From assembly GCA_013397845.1 (NCBI GenBank), contig VZTG01009275.1, positions 695,299 through 759,298 of the forward strand: a stretch of 64,000 nt of DNA. The letters run 5' to 3'. Positions 61,592 through 64,000 of the stretch are shown in pieces. The notes below the pieces were generated by a model, which saw only the letters and a list, made by a program, of their open reading frames with translations, did not search any database and was not told the DNA's origin. The DNA is from Melanocharis versteri (lineage: Eukaryota > Chordata > Aves > Passeriformes > Melanocharitidae). How positions within the stretch are numbered: position 1 is the stretch's first letter; each line of letters opens with the position of its first letter. Both the position numbers and the translations under genes were made by a program.

Positions 61592-61819
61592 GACAGATCC
61601 AATGAGAGCATAGAAATGCAATCCATGTGTAGTGGAGAGGCTGTGACACCACGTGTCAGAAAGGGCCCTTCTGCTAACACTGCCTACAGGTGATTCCCCT
61701 TTTGGCCTAGGCAGCCTGGGACTCTGGTTTACTGGCTAAAGGAGGTGTATGTGATCCAACTACTAATAGCATCCGCCTCTAGCGCACTCCTTTGCCGTGT
61801 CACTTAGTTCTTAGAAGCA
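61592..61819 (+). repeat. Duplicated segment L, second copy
   Basis: Near-identical to 60392-60619. Here it continues without a break into GC-rich sequence to 61991, so this contig extends the locus further into the missing CpG island than the first copy does. Confidence 0.95.
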
Positions 61820-61991
61820 GCCATCTCGTCATGGAGCCACCCTGCTGCTGCAGCCCATCCATCAGAGCGACCGCGGATCCAGAGAATTACTGGAATGGCT
61901 GAACAACACCCAGGGAATGCCGGGTGCCGAGGGCAAGCTCCGAGACCCGGGCTGTGCTGCAGCAGCCGAGGCATCGCTGGGCACAGCAGGC
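61820..61991 (+). promoter_or_regulatory. CpG-rich left edge of the hidden CpG island; uORF-like ATG
   Basis: This 172-bp GC-rich piece has about ten CpGs and is unique to the second copy. An ATG at 61831-61833 in strong context (gtcATGG) opens a 23-codon frame (start MEPPCCC) that stops at 61900-61902. It could be a short upstream ORF in a 5' UTR or chance. In the corrected order this piece faces the CpG-rich piece at 60621 across one gap, so the transcription start probably lies in or beside that gap. Confidence 0.4.
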
Positions 61992-61992
61992 N
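61992..61992. other. Assembly gap (single N)
   Basis: Breaks directly from CpG-rich sequence into segment R, second copy ('tttttgacgtg'). In the inferred order, about 190 bp now found at 60621-60809 plus an unknown gap belong here. Confidence 0.9.
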
Positions 61993-62773
61993 TTTTTGAC
62001 GTGTGTCAGAAATAATACCGAACTAGAGAATGGAGGTGGAAAGGGGAGCTCTAAGGGTCCCCTAGCCTGCAGTTTCCTGTCTTAAGGTTATGTATGGTTT
62101 GCTGAGAGAGGAGTGTTTTAACCTAACATGTTTCTTGGGAGTTGAGCATTCTAGTTAATGTTAAAAGTGTTATTCTGGCAAAATATCTGCCCCATACCCT
62201 GGTTAAAGTGAAAAAACTATCCGTAAAACCCCAATGCTTGCCACATTTATAATGTTCTTTATCAGTTCAGAATGTTCTCCACAGTTGTATCCTATTTGCC
62301 TCATAGCACCAAGCTTCTAAATTTGTGATAACTGGCACCTCTGTAATTATAGAAAATAAGTGCTTCACAGTGTCGGGCACCCCAGCAGGAAAAAGCTCTA
62401 AGTTGTAGTCTTGGCTCCCCCACAAGTGTTTTATCTTCTACTCACTGGTTGATTTGTGGAGATGCCAGTACTGTTTCATCTCCACAACACGGGTGCTGAG
62501 CTCCCTGGAAGGGCTGTGAGGTTCCAGAGCTGTATAAAGCATCATTATTATGTCTCTTTTTATAGATAAGAAAAAGCATGTTTGCAGCAAACAACAAAAA
62601 AAAGTATTTCCCAGCTTTGAATGTGATGTATAGAAAAAGGTATATTGCTCAGCTATTACAGTACCTCATATCAGTGAAATATAGGGTGTTCCTCAAGTTG
62701 TATTACAGCTGCAAAATCTGTTTCCTGAAATATTAGGCATGCCAGCCAGTTTGGATGTAAATAATAAGCATGT
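61993..62773 (+). repeat. Duplicated segment R, second copy
   Basis: Matches 60810-61590 apart from six differences near its left edge, and runs on without interruption into unique sequence after 62773, so this copy is the one anchored to the downstream flank. Confidence 0.95.
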
Positions 62774-64000
62774 CCATTGATAGCTTTTTAGAGGCACAGG
62801 AAAGCTGTTTATTCCAGTGCCATCTTGAACCTTCACTCTCTGGGAGTAGCTGTTGGGTGTTTCTGTGCCCTGGAAATTTAATTTATCTGTAAACAGGTTT
62901 CCTTTGCTCCACTTTGGGCTATTCTCTCAAGAGAGGTTAAGCCATACTTCAGGCAGCAACGAGCCTGAGAACAGAAAACAGTTTATTGAGAGTTTCATAG
63001 CAATATTAATCTGGAGCAGGTGTCTGCTTCAAAAAATCATAAGCTAGGTCTTCTAAAATCAAGGTACTGACTTAGAATCTGTGATATTTACTAACATACA
63101 CACTTAGAGAACTCATGTTTAGTTTCTTGAGCATAATAGACATCAAAGGGTGTAAGTGACATACAACACTCTAAGGTTTTTTCATGGTTTCCTTTTCAAT
63201 GCAATTATTCTAGGCATTTTATTTAAAGTTAAATTACTATTTAATTATGTAATCCAGGCACTGGAGCTTTAATGAAAGGGTCAGGTATGGTTATATCCCT
63301 TATAAAATAGGTGAGATTTGACAGAGCCATTTTAGGAATTCACCTGGATTGTTTTCTCAGGCTTCTTTCCTCCGTAGTGAATTTACTGTAATTAAGAACT
63401 AGTGCTGTGGGATTGGTATCAGTGTTTAGCCATACCCTAAAAATAAACATGTGCAGAAATGTATTATTCTGACCGGCAGGTGGTTCGGTCTGGGGAAGAG
63501 AGCAGACTTTTGAGGACAGCAGATGAGCTGTGTTTTAATGGTGTTGGTTTTTGCTCAGGCTCTGTAGTTAAGAGTCTGGAGGCCACTGTTATAAGCCATA
63601 TCCTCTCTCATGCTCCAGTGGGATGGGATTTTATGCAGGAAACTCTGCCATTTTCGACAAGCAAAGGAGACTGTTCTTGCCCCATTACGGATGGGCCTAC
63701 ATGTAAAGGACCTATGGCAAGAAAAGGCATGAGCATCCAAGTGAAAAGATAGTTTTTTCATTCCCCATGCGAGACCTACAGCTCTCAGGAACATGAGTTA
63801 ATTGCAGAGCGGTCAAGAAATGAAGCAAATATGGAAATGTATAGTACTGTACAATCTGTAGTCTTCTCACTTCATCCACCCCCTTCCCTCAAGTCTGAGC
63901 ACTGTTCACAGCAAAGCACTGGGGTTTTTTTTCCCTCTTTGCTGATCCTGTCAAACCTTCTGTGTCCCAAACCCCGTGTGTATAGCACAGCACCCGCTGG
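62774..64000. other. Probable start of first intron; no exon seen
   Basis: Unique, AT-leaning sequence without a recognisable exon or repeat. A 97-codon + strand frame at 63459-63752 has no recognisable domain. If the CpG island at 60.6-62.0 kb is a + strand promoter, this is intron 1 sequence. Confidence 0.35.

Noticed and set aside
60392..62773. A genuine recent tandem gene duplication
   Set aside because: All breakpoints coincide with single-N gaps and the GC-rich ends are complementary pieces of one locus, so mis-assembly is the better explanation.
1..64000. CRISPR arrays, operons, insertion sequences, phage or plasmid features
   Set aside because: The sequence is vertebrate in character (CR1 and MIR relics, CpG depletion, splice signals); no regularly spaced repeats or prokaryotic gene layout were seen.
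1..64000. tRNA, rRNA or known microRNA genes
   Set aside because: No intact A-box/B-box pair, rRNA core or familiar microRNA mature sequence was recognised by eye; a covariance-model search would be needed to exclude diverged ones.
1..64000. Endogenous retrovirus genes or LTR pairs
   Set aside because: No reverse transcriptase, integrase or capsid-like motif and no matching LTR pair was seen; the only long direct repeats are the assembly duplicates.

Overview
This window reads as nuclear DNA from a vertebrate, most likely a bird. The evidence is what is present: CR1 LINE 3'-end fragments (35106-35150, 54121-54165, and a much older one at 5985-6155), tRNA-derived MIR-like SINE relics in both orientations, and fragments of an old amniote-type repeat with the 'attgacttcaatgg / ggagttactcc' core. 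It is mostly AT-leaning and CpG-poor, with few young repeats. No L1, Alu or B1-type repeats are visible, and nothing looks bacterial: no operons, no ribosome-binding sites, no dense ORFs. No exon of a recognisable protein was found. The open frames are short, lack a recognisable domain and often lie opposite each other on the two strands, so nearly all were rejected as chance frames.

Layout. 1-42 kb is intergenic or intronic sequence with scattered old SINE/CR1 relics, low-complexity tracts and several blocks that look like conserved non-coding elements (about 12.5, 33.3 and 41.5 kb). At 42.2-42.4 kb there is a compact promoter-like cluster on the + strand: an octamer, a TATA box, CpG-rich flanks, a Kozak-type ATG and a consensus splice donor. 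43-58 kb is again gene-free, with strand-asymmetric tracts (a 91-nt G/T-only run near 46.9 kb, pyrimidine-rich 47.4-47.8 kb, purine-rich 56.5-56.8 kb) and enhancer-like blocks near 53, 56.2 and 58.1 kb.

The most informative region is 60.4-62.8 kb. Three single-N gaps split it, and the sequence before and after each gap is repeated almost exactly. The pieces fit best as one locus mis-ordered by the assembler: the contig at 61592-61991 should overlap the end of the sequence before 60620, and the contig at 60621-61590 should overlap the sequence after 61992. Re-ordered, the two unique GC-rich ends face a single gap. That gap most likely hides a CpG island with the promoter and first exon of a + strand gene whose first intron runs to the window end. 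If so, most of the window is the upstream flank of that gene; the gene itself cannot be named.

No new multi-gene system was found. The points worth following up are the mis-assembled CpG-island promoter, the candidate mini-promoter/first exon at 42.2 kb, and the enhancer-like blocks.
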